Notes under the pieces: generated by a model | The model's input: only the letters and a program-made list of their open reading frames with translations | Database searches by the model: none | What the model was told of the DNA's origin: nothing | In this document: piece after piece, positions 17,072 to 25,649 of the stretch | Position numbering within the stretch: position 1 is the first letter of the stretch | Layout of the letters: every line of letters begins with the position of its first letter | Position numbers and translations under genes: made by a program | DNA from: Thalassospira lucentensis | GTDB lineage: Bacteria; Pseudomonadota; Alphaproteobacteria; Rhodospirillales; Thalassospiraceae | Assembly (NCBI RefSeq): GCF_011806425.1 | Contig: NZ_JAATOV010000001.1 | Location: 1,116,001-1,180,000 of the forward strand | Reading direction: 5' to 3' | Length of the DNA: 64,000 nucleotides

Positions 17072-18058
17072 TTGCCCAAACGTCCAGAACATCGCGCGAC
17101 AACGGCGTCAGATCCGGTAGATAAAGAACCGGTAAACTCAGATCGGGCAGATCAGCCCAATGGTGACTTTGTGGATCATACAGATTTCAAAAATCGATTG
17201 GTTCTTGTGACCGGGGTTTCCGGCGCAGGACGGACGACTTCCCTTAAAATCCTTGAAGATTTCGGGTTTGATGCGGTGGATAACTTACCGCTTCGACTTT
17301 TACCCGCCCTGATTTCCGGCGCCAAGCGCCCCGAACAACCGACCGCCATTGGCCTTGATATCCGAACCCGTGATTTTGGCGTCGATCAGTTTGTGTCCAT
17401 CATTGCCGAACTTCGTGAACAGCAGGGTGTTGATCCGCTTGTGGTGTTCTTGGATGCGGAAACATCCGTTTTGCAGCGCCGGTTTACCGAAACGCGCCGT
17501 CCCCATCCGCTGGCGCATGACAGGCCGCTTGTGGATGCGATCGAGCATGAAAAACGCCTGATGGCGCCGATTGCCGCGACCGCGGACATGACCATTGAAA
17601 CATCGCGCTTGAAATCAGCCGAACTGCGCAAAATCCTGCAAGACCAGTTTCACATCGGTGAAATCGAAGGCATGTCGGTTTTTGTTAAAAGCTTTTCCTT
17701 CCGCCAAGGTGTGCCCGCCGAGGCGGATTTGGTTTTTGACGTTCGCTTTCTGCGCAACCCACACTATGATCCGGATCTCCGTCTTTTGACCGGGTTAAAT
17801 GATAAGGTGGGGCACTATATTGAAGAAGACCCGGATTTTTCCGGGTTTGTTGATCGGCTTCGGGCGTTGCTCGAGCCGATTTTACCGCGTTATGCCCGTG
17901 AAGGTAAAAGTTACCTGACCATCGCAATCGGGTGTACCGGGGGCCAACACCGTTCGGTTTATATCGCACGGATACTAAATGACTGGATTGCCGAACTGGG
18001 ATATGACGTTCATCTCAGTCATCGTGATAAGCCCGATGAACCGCATTCGGGGGATTGA
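17072..18058 (+). CDS. rapZ: RNase adapter / nucleotide-binding protein RapZ
   Basis: A 328-residue RapZ (YvcJ/UPF0042) protein: P-loop GVSGAGRTT at residues 48-56 (Arg in place of the usual Lys, common in this group), GFDAVDNLP after it, a Walker-B-like LVVFLDAE, and a C-terminal domain with SFSFRQGVPAEADLVFDVRF and IAIGCTGGQHRSVYIA. In E. coli RapZ steers RNase E to the sRNA GlmZ and senses glucosamine-6-phosphate; the role here is unproven. The frame begins with TTG at 17072, preceded by AGGAAA, giving a polar 40-residue N-terminal extension that is longer than usual. It sits 17 bases after hprK. Confidence 0.92.
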   Translation: MPKRPEHRATTASDPVDKEPVNSDRADQPNGDFVDHTDFKNRLVLVTGVSGAGRTTSLKILEDFGFDAVDNLPLRLLPALISGAKRPEQPTAIGLDIRTRDFGVDQFVSIIAELREQQGVDPLVVFLDAETSVLQRRFTETRRPHPLAHDRPLVDAIEHEKRLMAPIAATADMTIETSRLKSAELRKILQDQFHIGEIEGMSVFVKSFSFRQGVPAEADLVFDVRFLRNPHYDPDLRLLTGLNDKVGHYIEEDPDFSGFVDRLRALLEPILPRYAREGKSYLTIAIGCTGGQHRSVYIARILNDWIAELGYDVHLSHRDKPDEPHSGD

Positions 18059-18076
18059 TAACATGGAGAAAACTGC

Positions 18077-18481
18077 ATGATCGGGATGGTGCTTGTCACC
18101 CATGGCGATCTCGCGAAAGAGTTCGTATCTGCCTTGCAGCACGTCGTGGGCGAGCAGGATAATGTCGAAGCGGTCTGTATCGGACCCGATGATGACATGG
18201 AACAACGTCGTGCGGATATTCTGGCCAGTGTCGAAAAAGTCGACAGCGGCAACGGGGTTGTGCTTTTGACCGACATGTTTGGCGGGACCCCGTCGAACTT
18301 GGCTATTTCCATTATGGAACAGGCCCATGTCGAAGTCATCGCAGGGGTAAATTTACCTTTGTTGATTAAACTGGCCTCTGTCCGGGGGGAAGGCACTTTG
18401 GCCGAAACGGTCAATGCTGCCCAAGAAGCCGGACGCAAATACATCAACGTCGCATCACGACTGCTGAGCGGCGAAGAATAA
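18077..18481 (+). CDS. PTS EIIA component, mannose family
   Basis: A 134-residue EIIA(Man)-type protein with the active-site histidine at residue 9 (MIGMVLVTHGDLAKEF) and the family segment LTDMFGGTPSNLA. It accepts phosphate from HPr. No PTS permease (EIIB, C or D) is present in the window, so the cascade is regulatory. It is 18 bases downstream of rapZ and 97 bases upstream of HPr. In relatives such proteins modulate metabolism or two-component systems; here the close link to chvGI is suggestive only. Confidence 0.93.
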   Translation: MIGMVLVTHGDLAKEFVSALQHVVGEQDNVEAVCIGPDDDMEQRRADILASVEKVDSGNGVVLLTDMFGGTPSNLAISIMEQAHVEVIAGVNLPLLIKLASVRGEGTLAETVNAAQEAGRKYINVASRLLSGEE

Positions 18482-18578
18482 GACGAAGATAAAAATCAGG
18501 GCCGGGCGCATGGCTAACGCGTGTCCGGCCAGTTGGGGTTAGGCTGGGGCTTTGGCCGGGAATAGCGCGGGGACATAC

Positions 18579-18854
18579 ATGGCGCAGACGGAAAAACGCA
18601 TTTTAACAATAAGTAACCAGCGCGGCCTTCACGCGCGCGCAGCGGCAAAATTTGTTAAACTGGCGGGTGAATTTGAATCGGCGATCATGGTGCGCAACCG
18701 TGGTACCGAAGTTTCAGGTGTTTCGATCATGGGGCTTATGATGCTTGCCGCATCAATTGGCACCGAGATCGAGGTTGAGGCCACGGGCCCAGACGCCAAA
18801 GAAGCAATTGAAGCACTGACCGTTCTTGTGAATGACAAGTTCGACGAAGAATAA
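18579..18854 (+). CDS. HPr phosphocarrier protein
   Basis: A 91-residue HPr with phospho-acceptor His18 (NQRGLHARAAAKFVKL) and a regulatory serine in GVSIMGLMML, the HprK target. The open frame extends to 18552, but the ATG at 18579 preceded by GGGGA gives the standard length. It relays phosphate from EI to the EIIA at 18077 and may be switched by HprK. It is the second of three PTS genes in one run. Confidence 0.95.
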   Translation: MAQTEKRILTISNQRGLHARAAAKFVKLAGEFESAIMVRNRGTEVSGVSIMGLMMLAASIGTEIEVEATGPDAKEAIEALTVLVNDKFDEE

Positions 18855-18927
18855 AAAAAGCACCCCTGACGATGATTGGGGGTAAAATGACTTTCGGGAA
18901 ACAACAAGATAGGTCCTGAACCCCGGT

Positions 18928-20724
18928 TTGACAGTTCCGCCAAAAGACCCATCGACGCGCAATGACCATGTAACCGCCGACCGCCGTGTGATCACGGGGT
19001 TGGGGGCGTCTGGGGGTATTGTTATTGGGCGGGCGTTTGTTTTAAACCGCCAATATGTTCAGGTCAGCCGCAAACCAATTGCCGACGACGCGGTCCAAGA
19101 CGAAATCAAACGTCTTCATGACGCTGTTGCCGAAAGTATCGATCAGCTTAAACGTTTAAAATCCCAATCGGCCAATGTGGGCGGTGCAGCGTCAGAGGAA
19201 CTTGGTTTCCTGATGGATGCCTACATTCATATGTTGACCGAATCGCGCTTGGTGCGCGGGGCAGAAGACCTGATTAAATCGCGTCAGCTCAATGCGGTGC
19301 ATGCGGTCAGCGAAGTGATCGATGTGATTGCCAATCAGTTTTCAGGGATTGATGATCGCTATATCGCGGCACGCGCATCGGACATTCGCGATGTTGGTTT
19401 GCGTTTGATGCGCTGCTTGATCGGGGAAACCGATCGTGTGGCCGATATGGCGCCAACCGGATCAATCTTGATTGCCGAAGATGTCAGCCCGGCGGATATG
19501 GCCCGGTTTAACCCCGGCCAACTTACCGCCTTTGTCACCGCCCTCGGCGGGGCAGAAGGCCACACCGCAATCATGGCGCGGTCGCTTGGCATCCCGGCTG
19601 TCCTTGGTGCGGCAGAGATTATTCGCGGTGTGTCGGGCGGCGATCAAATCATTGTCGATGGCGGACGCGGTGAGGTCATCCTTTCGCCGACTGAGGATGA
19701 TATTGCGCATTACACCCAACGGCGGGCCGATTGGCTGGCCGCGCGCGATAAATTGGCAAGCCTGCGCGATGTGCCATCGGCCACGCGCGACGGGGTCGAT
19801 ATCGATCTGCATGCCAATATCGAATTACCAATCGAACTTTCCGCCGCCCTTGAAAACGGTGCCAGTGGTATCGGTCTTTTGCGCAGCGAGTTCATGTTCA
19901 TGAACAAGGACTACCTGCCCGACGAAGACGAACAATATGAAGAACTGGCCGATATCGTAAAGCGGATGGATGGCAAACCGGTCACGATCCGTACCCTTGA
20001 TATTGGCGGGGAAAAATTGGCGGTCGCGTTGCAAGCCGATATGGGATCTGGGCCCAACCCGGCGCTTGGATTGCGTGGCATTCGATTGTCATTGCGCAAG
20101 CCCGAACTGCTTGAAGCCCAGTTTGGCGCAATTTTGCGCGCATCGTTGCATGGCAATGTGCGTGTTTTGATTCCAATGGTGGTCAGCGTTCATGAAATGA
20201 CGCGCACCCGCCAAATTTACGAGGCGGTGGCAAAACGCCTGCGCAAACAAGGCCACGCCATTCCCGATCAATTACCCCCGCTTGGGGCGATGATTGAAAT
20301 TCCCGCGGCGGCTATTGCGGTCGATACCTTGGCACGAGAATGCGATTTCTTTGCCATCGGCACCAACGATTTAACCCAATATACGCTGGCGATTGACCGT
20401 ACCGATGATCAGGTTGCCGGGCTTTTTGATGCGTTGCATCCGTCCGTTTTACGGTTGATCCGCGATGTGATCAAACTGTCGAACGAACGCGATATTCCGA
20501 TCAGTGTATGCGGCGAAATGGCCGGTGACCCGCGCTATGTGCCGCTGTTTATCGGGTTTGGGTTGCGCAATTTGTCGATGTCGCCGGTGAATTTACTGTT
20601 GGTCAAACAACGTTTGCGCCGTCTTGATACGCGCAATTCCAAACATCAGGCCGACCGCGTGATGGAACAATGGGATTCCGCCCGCATTGCGATGATGCTT
20701 GATGATTTCAATGATCTTGCGTGA
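18928..20724 (+). CDS. PTS enzyme I (phosphoenolpyruvate-protein phosphotransferase)
   Basis: A 598-residue EI without an N-terminal GAF domain, so it is PtsI-like and not PtsP. The swivelling phosphohistidine domain has GGAEGHTAIMARSLGIPAVL with His212; the usual GG-x-T-S-H becomes GGAEGH. The PEP-binding TIM barrel has LLRSEFMFM, ALGLRGIRLSL, and FFAIGTNDLTQYTLAIDR, and the C-terminal VCGEMAGDP carries the proton-donating Cys. It moves phosphate from PEP to HPr. The frame starts with TTG at 18928 without a good ribosome site; a GTG at 18985 before ITGLGASGG is an alternative. Confidence 0.92.
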   Translation: MTVPPKDPSTRNDHVTADRRVITGLGASGGIVIGRAFVLNRQYVQVSRKPIADDAVQDEIKRLHDAVAESIDQLKRLKSQSANVGGAASEELGFLMDAYIHMLTESRLVRGAEDLIKSRQLNAVHAVSEVIDVIANQFSGIDDRYIAARASDIRDVGLRLMRCLIGETDRVADMAPTGSILIAEDVSPADMARFNPGQLTAFVTALGGAEGHTAIMARSLGIPAVLGAAEIIRGVSGGDQIIVDGGRGEVILSPTEDDIAHYTQRRADWLAARDKLASLRDVPSATRDGVDIDLHANIELPIELSAALENGASGIGLLRSEFMFMNKDYLPDEDEQYEELADIVKRMDGKPVTIRTLDIGGEKLAVALQADMGSGPNPALGLRGIRLSLRKPELLEAQFGAILRASLHGNVRVLIPMVVSVHEMTRTRQIYEAVAKRLRKQGHAIPDQLPPLGAMIEIPAAAIAVDTLARECDFFAIGTNDLTQYTLAIDRTDDQVAGLFDALHPSVLRLIRDVIKLSNERDIPISVCGEMAGDPRYVPLFIGFGLRNLSMSPVNLLLVKQRLRRLDTRNSKHQADRVMEQWDSARIAMMLDDFNDLA

Positions 20725-20845
20725 ATAAATATCTGCGCGATTTCTTTCCTCATACAAATGATGGTGACCTTTTGATCTTGCTCGACTTTTGTCGGACCAA
20801 GGCAAGGCATTGTTTTGCGCACCAAAATTTTACAGAAGAAAACAC

Positions 20846-20874
20846 TTGAAATAGACATAAAGAAATCTTTATAT
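20846..20874 (+). promoter_or_regulatory. ahcY promoter with overlapping SahR-like operator
   Basis: TTGAAA at 20846-20851 and TTATAT at 20869-20874 are 17 bases apart. Inside lies a perfect inverted repeat ATAAAGA-AA-TCTTTAT at 20857-20872. This resembles the operator recalled for SahR, the ArsR-type regulator of the methionine cycle in proteobacteria that controls ahcY. A protein bound there would block the -10 element. No sahR gene is in the window. Confidence 0.6.
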
Positions 20875-20884
20875 GTCTTCCATC

Positions 20885-20951
20885 GCAGCCGAGATAACGG
20901 CTGCCCAAGAATTTATCAGCGTAACCGTACGGCAGGTGCCATTGCGGCTGC
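20885..20951 (+). promoter_or_regulatory. Structured leader of ahcY with two alternative hairpins
   Basis: GCAGCCG at 20885-20891 can pair with CGGCTGC at 20898-20904 (six-base loop), or with an identical CGGCTGC at 20945-20951, but not both. The second copy lies 20-30 bases before the ahcY start, near the ribosome site (GGAGA near 20969). It does not match the SAH riboswitch core as I remember it. Whether it is a switch is unknown. Confidence 0.35.
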
Positions 20952-20977
20952 GCCATTTCTGTTTGATTGGAGACGAC

Positions 20978-22273
20978 ATGTCGAACTTTACCGATTGCAA
21001 GGTCGCAGACATCTCGCTGGCCGAATGGGGCCGCAAGGAAATCGCGATTGCCGAAACCGAAATGCCGGGCCTGATGGCGCTGCGCGAAGAATACGGTTCT
21101 GCCAAACCGCTTGCGGGTGCACGCATCGTTGGTTGCCTGCACATGACCATTCAGACCGCTGTTCTGATTGAAACGCTGACCGCGCTTGGTGCGGAAGTTC
21201 GCTGGTCTTCATGCAACATCTTCTCGACCCAGGATCAGGCTGCTGCGGCGATGGCTGCTGCTGGCATCCCGGTATTTGCCTGGAAAGGTGAGACCGAGGA
21301 AGAGTTTTGGTGGTGCATCGAGCAGACCATTACGGGTCCGAACGGTTGGAAGCCGAACCTCATCCTTGATGATGGCGGCGACGTTACCCAGCTGATCCAC
21401 GACAAATATCCGGAACTTCTTGAAGACATCAAAGGTCTTTCTGAAGAAACCACCACCGGTGTGCACCGCCTTTACGAAATGGCGAAAAAAGGCACGCTTA
21501 AGGTTCCGGCGATCAACGTCAATGACTCGGTCACCAAATCGAAATTCGACAACCTGTATGGTTGCCGCGAAAGCCTGGTCGATGGCATCAAACGTGCAAC
21601 CGACGTAATGGTTGCCGGTAAAATCGGTGTTGTTGCCGGTTTTGGTGATGTTGGTAAAGGGTCGGCTGCGTCGCTTCGTAGCCAGGGTGCCCGTGTTCTT
21701 GTGACCGAAATCGATCCGATCTGCGCATTGCAGGCCGCGATGGAAGGTTACGAAGTCACCACCATGGAAGACGCAGCACCGGTTGGCGATATCTTTGTCA
21801 CCACCACGGGTAACATCGACATCATCACGCTTGACCACATGCGTGCGATGAAAGACCGCGCAATTGTTTGCAACATCGGTCACTTCGATTCCGAAATCCA
21901 GATTGGTTCGCTTAAGAACTACAAATGGGAAAACGTTAAGCCGCAGGTCGACGAAGTCGAATTCCCGGATGGCAAACGTTTGATCGTTCTGGCCGAAGGT
22001 CGTTTGGTGAACCTTGGTTGCGCAACCGGTCACCCAAGCTTTGTGATGTCGGCTTCCTTCACCAACCAGGTGCTGGCCCAGATCGAGCTTTGGAAAAACC
22101 ACGCGAATTACGAAAACAAGGTCTATGTCCTGCCGAAACACCTTGATGAAAAAGTTGCAGCCCTGCACCTTGATCGTCTTGGCGTGAAACTGACCAAGCT
22201 TTCGAAAGAACAGGCTGAATATATTGCCGTTCCGCAGGCAGGTCCGTTCAAGCCGGATCATTATCGTTACTAA
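20978..22273 (+). CDS. ahcY: Adenosylhomocysteinase
   Basis: A 431-residue enzyme that hydrolyses S-adenosylhomocysteine to adenosine and homocysteine using bound NAD, completing the methyl cycle. The ATG at 20978 ([20 protein letters not shown]) follows TTGGAGACGAC; the open frame reaches back to 20873 but those codons are leader. Seen: [15 protein letters not shown], the nucleotide-binding motif [48 protein letters not shown] and the C-terminal KPDHYRY that closes the active site. It follows the PTS block in the conserved alphaproteobacterial order, but has its own promoter and terminator. Confidence 0.97.
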   Translation: MSNFTDCKVADISLAEWGRKEIAIAETEMPGLMALREEYGSAKPLAGARIVGCLHMTIQTAVLIETLTALGAEVRWSSCNIFSTQDQAAAAMAAAGIPVFAWKGETEEEFWWCIEQTITGPNGWKPNLILDDGGDVTQLIHDKYPELLEDIKGLSEETTTGVHRLYEMAKKGTLKVPAINVNDSVTKSKFDNLYGCRESLVDGIKRATDVMVAGKIGVVAGFGDVGKGSAASLRSQGARVLVTEIDPICALQAAMEGYEVTTMEDAAPVGDIFVTTTGNIDIITLDHMRAMKDRAIVCNIGHFDSEIQIGSLKNYKWENVKPQVDEVEFPDGKRLIVLAEGRLVNLGCATGHPSFVMSASFTNQVLAQIELWKNHANYENKVYVLPKHLDEKVAALHLDRLGVKLTKLSKEQAEYIAVPQAGPFKPDHYRY

Positions 22274-22296
22274 TTGGCATCTGCCAATGTGCATCA

Positions 22297-22328
22297 AAGC
22301 CGGTCCGTTTATTCGGGCCGGCTTTTTT
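22297..22328 (+). terminator. Rho-independent terminator of ahcY
   Basis: AAGCCGGTCCG and CGGGCCGGCTT (one G-T pair) flank TTTATT, followed by TTTTT. A small palindrome TTGGCA-TC-TGCCAA (22274-22287) precedes it. Confidence 0.88.
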
Positions 22329-22384
22329 GTTTGGGGCAAAGCCGCCTTGGGCTAAGGTCAAAATAACCAAAAAGGATCACCCAT

Positions 22385-22759
22385 ATGCCCCAACTTGAAA
22401 TCGAATATTCCGCCAAACTGCCGATTGCCGAATCATTGCCCGCACTGGCTGTTGCCCTTCATCATGCGATTGCCAAAACGGCGGATGCCGAACTGGGGTC
22501 GTTTAAGACCCGTATTTCACCGCTTGATACCGTCGTGATTGCCGATGGTGGTGCACAGCATGCGATGGTGCATCTGGATATTCGAATGCTGTCGGGGCGC
22601 AGTGACGCGGTCAAGTTTACCACCGGTGAAACGGCGCTTGGTTTGCTTCGGGCAGAATTGGCAGATTTGGTGGGGGACTATGCGGTGCAATTTTCGGTCG
22701 AGGTTCATGACCTTGATCGGGCCAATTACCATAAATATGTGACCGAACCATCGAACTAG
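22385..22759 (+). CDS. 5-carboxymethyl-2-hydroxymuconate isomerase-family protein
   Basis: A 124-residue member of the CHMI branch of the tautomerase superfamily. The sequence begins MPQLEIEYSAKLP, so removal of Met exposes the catalytic N-terminal proline. Family features are HDAIAKT-like LHHAIAKTADAEL and AMVHLDIRMLSGRSDAVK. The classic enzyme acts in homoprotocatechuate breakdown, but no other gene of that pathway is nearby, so the substrate here is open. It stands alone between the ahcY terminator and a convergent gene. Confidence 0.8.
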   Translation: MPQLEIEYSAKLPIAESLPALAVALHHAIAKTADAELGSFKTRISPLDTVVIADGGAQHAMVHLDIRMLSGRSDAVKFTTGETALGLLRAELADLVGDYAVQFSVEVHDLDRANYHKYVTEPSN

Positions 22760-22799
22760 CCAACGTCTTTGGACGGGTGTTCGAGTTCGTTACGGATGC

Positions 22800-23774
22800 C
22801 TACATCAAAAGAGCTTCGTGGATCGGATGATCCGGGCCGTAGCGGTCCTTAAGAAGTTTGATCAATTCGCGCGAAAAGCTTTTACCGGCATCAAGCAAGG
22901 ACCGAAGTTCGGTGTCATTGCGATCATTTGGGCCAACCTTTTCAAGGCGTGCGCGGACTTCTGGATCAGACAATTCGCACAGGAACCGATCATACAGTTC
23001 AAGGGCTGGCAGGCTTTTCGTCCCAAACACGGTTTGCAGGCGGGTGATCGGCGGGAGTTGCAAAAGTTCGGACAGTTTTTCGCGTTTTCCGGTGTAATCC
23101 CGGCCTGCGGTTTCTGCTGCGGCAATAATGCCGCCGAAATAAAGCATCTTGCGCGAGAAAACGAGTTTCAGGCGCCGTGGTGCCCATGCCTTGCTGGCGT
23201 CGCCTTCGCGGGTTTTGATTTCAAAATCAACACTGATGGTGCGGTAATAGCGGATCACGTCATTGACCAAGAAGCGCGCAATGGAATCCCGGGTGACCGT
23301 AGTTGTCACGTAATTGGCGATCAAATCATCAAAGAATTTCCGCTTGCCCGTTTCATTATAAAGCCATTCACATTCAAGCAAAAACAACAGCCGCCGGGTG
23401 GTGATGGAGTTGGTGTCGCCATCAAGGCCAATGCGGTTCACCAGTTCCTCGGCGGTGATATAGGACGAAAATGGCCCGTTTACCGCCGGTTTCTTGGTAA
23501 CCATCTTGCCAAGAATGTCTGAAACTTCGCTGTGCGGCGCTTGTGCGCGTTCGGCTTCGCGGCCAATGATGAAGTAATCAAGATCGGACTGATCAGATGC
23601 TTCGTGGCGGCCATAGGACCCGGTGACAACCACACAAAAATTATCCCCCGTCAGTCGCGCAGCCAAAGCACGGCGCATGTCCGACAGACGTTGTGCCGAG
23701 TAATTTTGATTGGTTGCGATGGTTGTGGGTAACAAAATACGGTTTGTCCTTGGGTGCGACTCGTTGATCACCAA
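22800..23774 (-). CDS. Nucleotidyltransferase-fold protein, unknown substrate
   Basis: A 324-residue protein with a polymerase-beta-type signature GSYGRHEASDQSDLDYF at residues 52-68. The GS and the two Asp of SDLDYF are the residues that bind NTP and metal in this superfamily. The rest is helical, with RDSIARFLVNDVIRYYRTIS and SRKMLYFGGIIAAAET resembling regions of larger DUF294/GlnD-like nucleotidyltransferases. I cannot name a substrate. It is convergent with the CHMI gene. The start at 23774 is GTG; downstream ATG choices would lose 30 or more residues. Confidence 0.6.
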   Translation of the reverse strand: MVINESHPRTNRILLPTTIATNQNYSAQRLSDMRRALAARLTGDNFCVVVTGSYGRHEASDQSDLDYFIIGREAERAQAPHSEVSDILGKMVTKKPAVNGPFSSYITAEELVNRIGLDGDTNSITTRRLLFLLECEWLYNETGKRKFFDDLIANYVTTTVTRDSIARFLVNDVIRYYRTISVDFEIKTREGDASKAWAPRRLKLVFSRKMLYFGGIIAAAETAGRDYTGKREKLSELLQLPPITRLQTVFGTKSLPALELYDRFLCELSDPEVRARLEKVGPNDRNDTELRSLLDAGKSFSRELIKLLKDRYGPDHPIHEALLM

Positions 23775-23924
23775 CTAACTGACTATAGTGTAAAGATTAA
23801 TACCGCGTTTAACTGATATGACAGGTGTGCGCGGACAGCGATTGACCGTCTTTGGGCACGGCGACTAATTTGGCGTCATGTCCCGTCCTTTGAGCTGGTC
23901 CCAGATTTAGTGAAAGATTTTACC

Positions 23925-24254
23925 ATGGATATCGCCAATTTGCCGTTTGGCACCACCGATTGGTCCGCGATTGAGCCCACCGAACATACTGGTGAGACAG
24001 GTATGGCAACCTGGCGGACACAGAATTTCGGCCCGATCCGGGTGCGGATGGTGACCTATTCCCCGGGCTATCTGGCGGACCATTGGTGCAGCAAGGGGCA
24101 TATTTTGTTGTGTTTGGAGGGTGAATTGGTGACCGAGCTTGACGATGGCCGGACCTATACCCTCAAACCCGGTATGAGTTATCAGGTGGCGGACAATGCC
24201 GAAGCACACCGGTCTTCGACGCAAACGGGTGCGACCCTGTTTGTTGTCGATTGA
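23925..24254 (+). CDS. Cupin-fold protein, DHCW-motif family
   Basis: A small single-domain cupin of about 109 residues from the ATG at 23925 (MDIANLPFGTTDWSAIEPTE); a GTG five codons earlier is also possible. The middle has YLADHWCSKGHILLCLEGEL, the motif by which NCBI names this group, followed by RTYTLKPGMSYQVADNAEAHRS. These His residues could bind a metal. No function is known. It is a single gene convergent with a TRAP operon, separated by a long perfect hairpin. Confidence 0.8.
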   Translation: MDIANLPFGTTDWSAIEPTEHTGETGMATWRTQNFGPIRVRMVTYSPGYLADHWCSKGHILLCLEGELVTELDDGRTYTLKPGMSYQVADNAEAHRSSTQTGATLFVVD

Positions 24255-24275
24255 GCCTTAAGCCTTAAGGCTTGC

Positions 24276-24312
24276 GTGATCCCAGCTGGTTTCCGTAACC
24301 AGCTGGGATCAC
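24276..24312. terminator. Long perfect hairpin between convergent genes, likely bidirectional terminator
   Basis: GTGATCCCAGCTGGTT (24276-24291) and AACCAGCTGGGATCAC (24297-24312) form a perfect 16-base stem with a TCCGT loop. There is no T-run on either side. A short palindrome AAGCCTTAAGGCTT lies just before it at 24260-24273. Confidence 0.6.
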
Positions 24313-24368
24313 TTCATTATGTATCGTTTGATCAGGGCCATGCAGTGTGCAGCCCGATGTGCGTGCCC

Positions 24369-25649
24369 TTATTGCCGATATAGAAGATCGGGCAAGAACA
24401 GCGTTATGGACGGCACAAACGTCAGCAACAGCAACACCCCGATCAACGGAACCAAAAACGGCATCGTTGCCTTGGCACATCGTTCAAACGGAACCGATGA
24501 CACCTTGGACAACACATAAAGCACCATGCCAATTGGTGGCGTTAAAAGGCCGATCATCAGGTTCAAAATAACGATAATGCCAAGATGAACCGGATCGATG
24601 CCCAGTTGGATCGAAACGGGCAATAGAACCGGCACCAGAATCGAAATTGCGGCAATCGTTTCCATGAACAGGCCAATCACCAAAACAATCAGCGTGATGA
24701 TCAAAAGGATGATGGTTTTGTTTTCAGTCAGTCCCAAAAGCGTTTCGGAAAAAATGACGGCGGCCTGATTGGCGGCAAGGATCCAGGCAAAGACACTGGC
24801 CGTGCCGACAATCAAAAGGATCGATGCGGTGGTTTCGATGGTATCGATCGACACCCGCATCAACTTTTTCCAGCTCAGCGTGCGATAGACCAACATGCCC
24901 AACATCAGCGCGTAGCTTGCGGCACATACGGCGGCCTCGGTTGGGGTGAACATGCCCGATGCAATGCCCCCAACAATGATGATTGGCGTCATCAGCGGCA
25001 AAACAGCGGTTTTGAAGGTTGAGCCAACCAGTTTTGGGCTAAAGGCGACATCACGCGGGTAATTGCGTTTGCGCGCCATCCACCAGACCATCACCATCAA
25101 GGATGCCGCCATCAAAAGACCCGGAATAATCCCGGCGACAAATAGCTCGCCGATGGAAACCGATGCCATGACGCCAAAAATGACCAAGGGCAAAGACGGC
25201 GGAATAATCGGCCCGATGGTGGATGAGGCCGCGGTAATGCCAACCGAAAAGTCATCATCATAGCCCGCATCGCGCATGGCTTTGATTTCAATGGCACCAA
25301 GCCCACCGGCATCTGCAACAGCAGCACCGGACATGCCGGCAAACACGATGCTGGCACCGATATTAACGTGCCCCAATCCACCATGGGACCAACCGACAAG
25401 GGCGCGCGCAAAGGCGAAAATACGGCTGGTGATCCCGGCAGAGTTCATCAATCCACCGGCAAGGATAAAGAACGGAATGGCCAGCAACGGAAAGCTGTTC
25501 ATGCCATTGATCATGTTGTGCAGCAAAACGACCGACGGCATGCCTTCGATCAGGATGTAAAACAGCGACGACAGGCCAAGGGCAACCGCGATGGGTACGC
25601 GCACAATAATCAGCACGACCAGCGATATTAAAAGGATCAGGAAGGCCAT
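24369..25649 (-). CDS. dctM: TRAP transporter large permease subunit
   Basis: A 426-residue DctM-type protein with about twelve membrane segments. Family features include the N-terminal IVRVPIAVALGLSSLFYI, PFFILAGGLMNSAGIT, GASIVFAGMSGAAVADAGGLG, IGPIIPPSLPLVIFGVMASV and the C-terminal NLMIGLLTPPIGMVLYVLS. It forms the transport path with DctQ. The start codon overlaps the dctQ stop (TAATG), so the two are translationally coupled. It is the last gene of a dctP-dctQ-dctM operon. Confidence 0.95.
   Translation of the reverse strand: MAFLILLISLVVLIIVRVPIAVALGLSSLFYILIEGMPSVVLLHNMINGMNSFPLLAIPFFILAGGLMNSAGITSRIFAFARALVGWSHGGLGHVNIGASIVFAGMSGAAVADAGGLGAIEIKAMRDAGYDDDFSVGITAASSTIGPIIPPSLPLVIFGVMASVSIGELFVAGIIPGLLMAASLMVMVWWMARKRNYPRDVAFSPKLVGSTFKTAVLPLMTPIIIVGGIASGMFTPTEAAVCAASYALMLGMLVYRTLSWKKLMRVSIDTIETTASILLIVGTASVFAWILAANQAAVIFSETLLGLTENKTIILLIITLIVLVIGLFMETIAAISILVPVLLPVSIQLGIDPVHLGIIVILNLMIGLLTPPIGMVLYVLSKVSSVPFERCAKATMPFLVPLIGVLLLLTFVPSITLFLPDLLYRQ

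Noticed and set aside
20881-20977. Known SAH or SAM-II riboswitch in the ahcY leader
   Set aside because: I could not find the conserved cores of these classes; only the alternative hairpins are supported.
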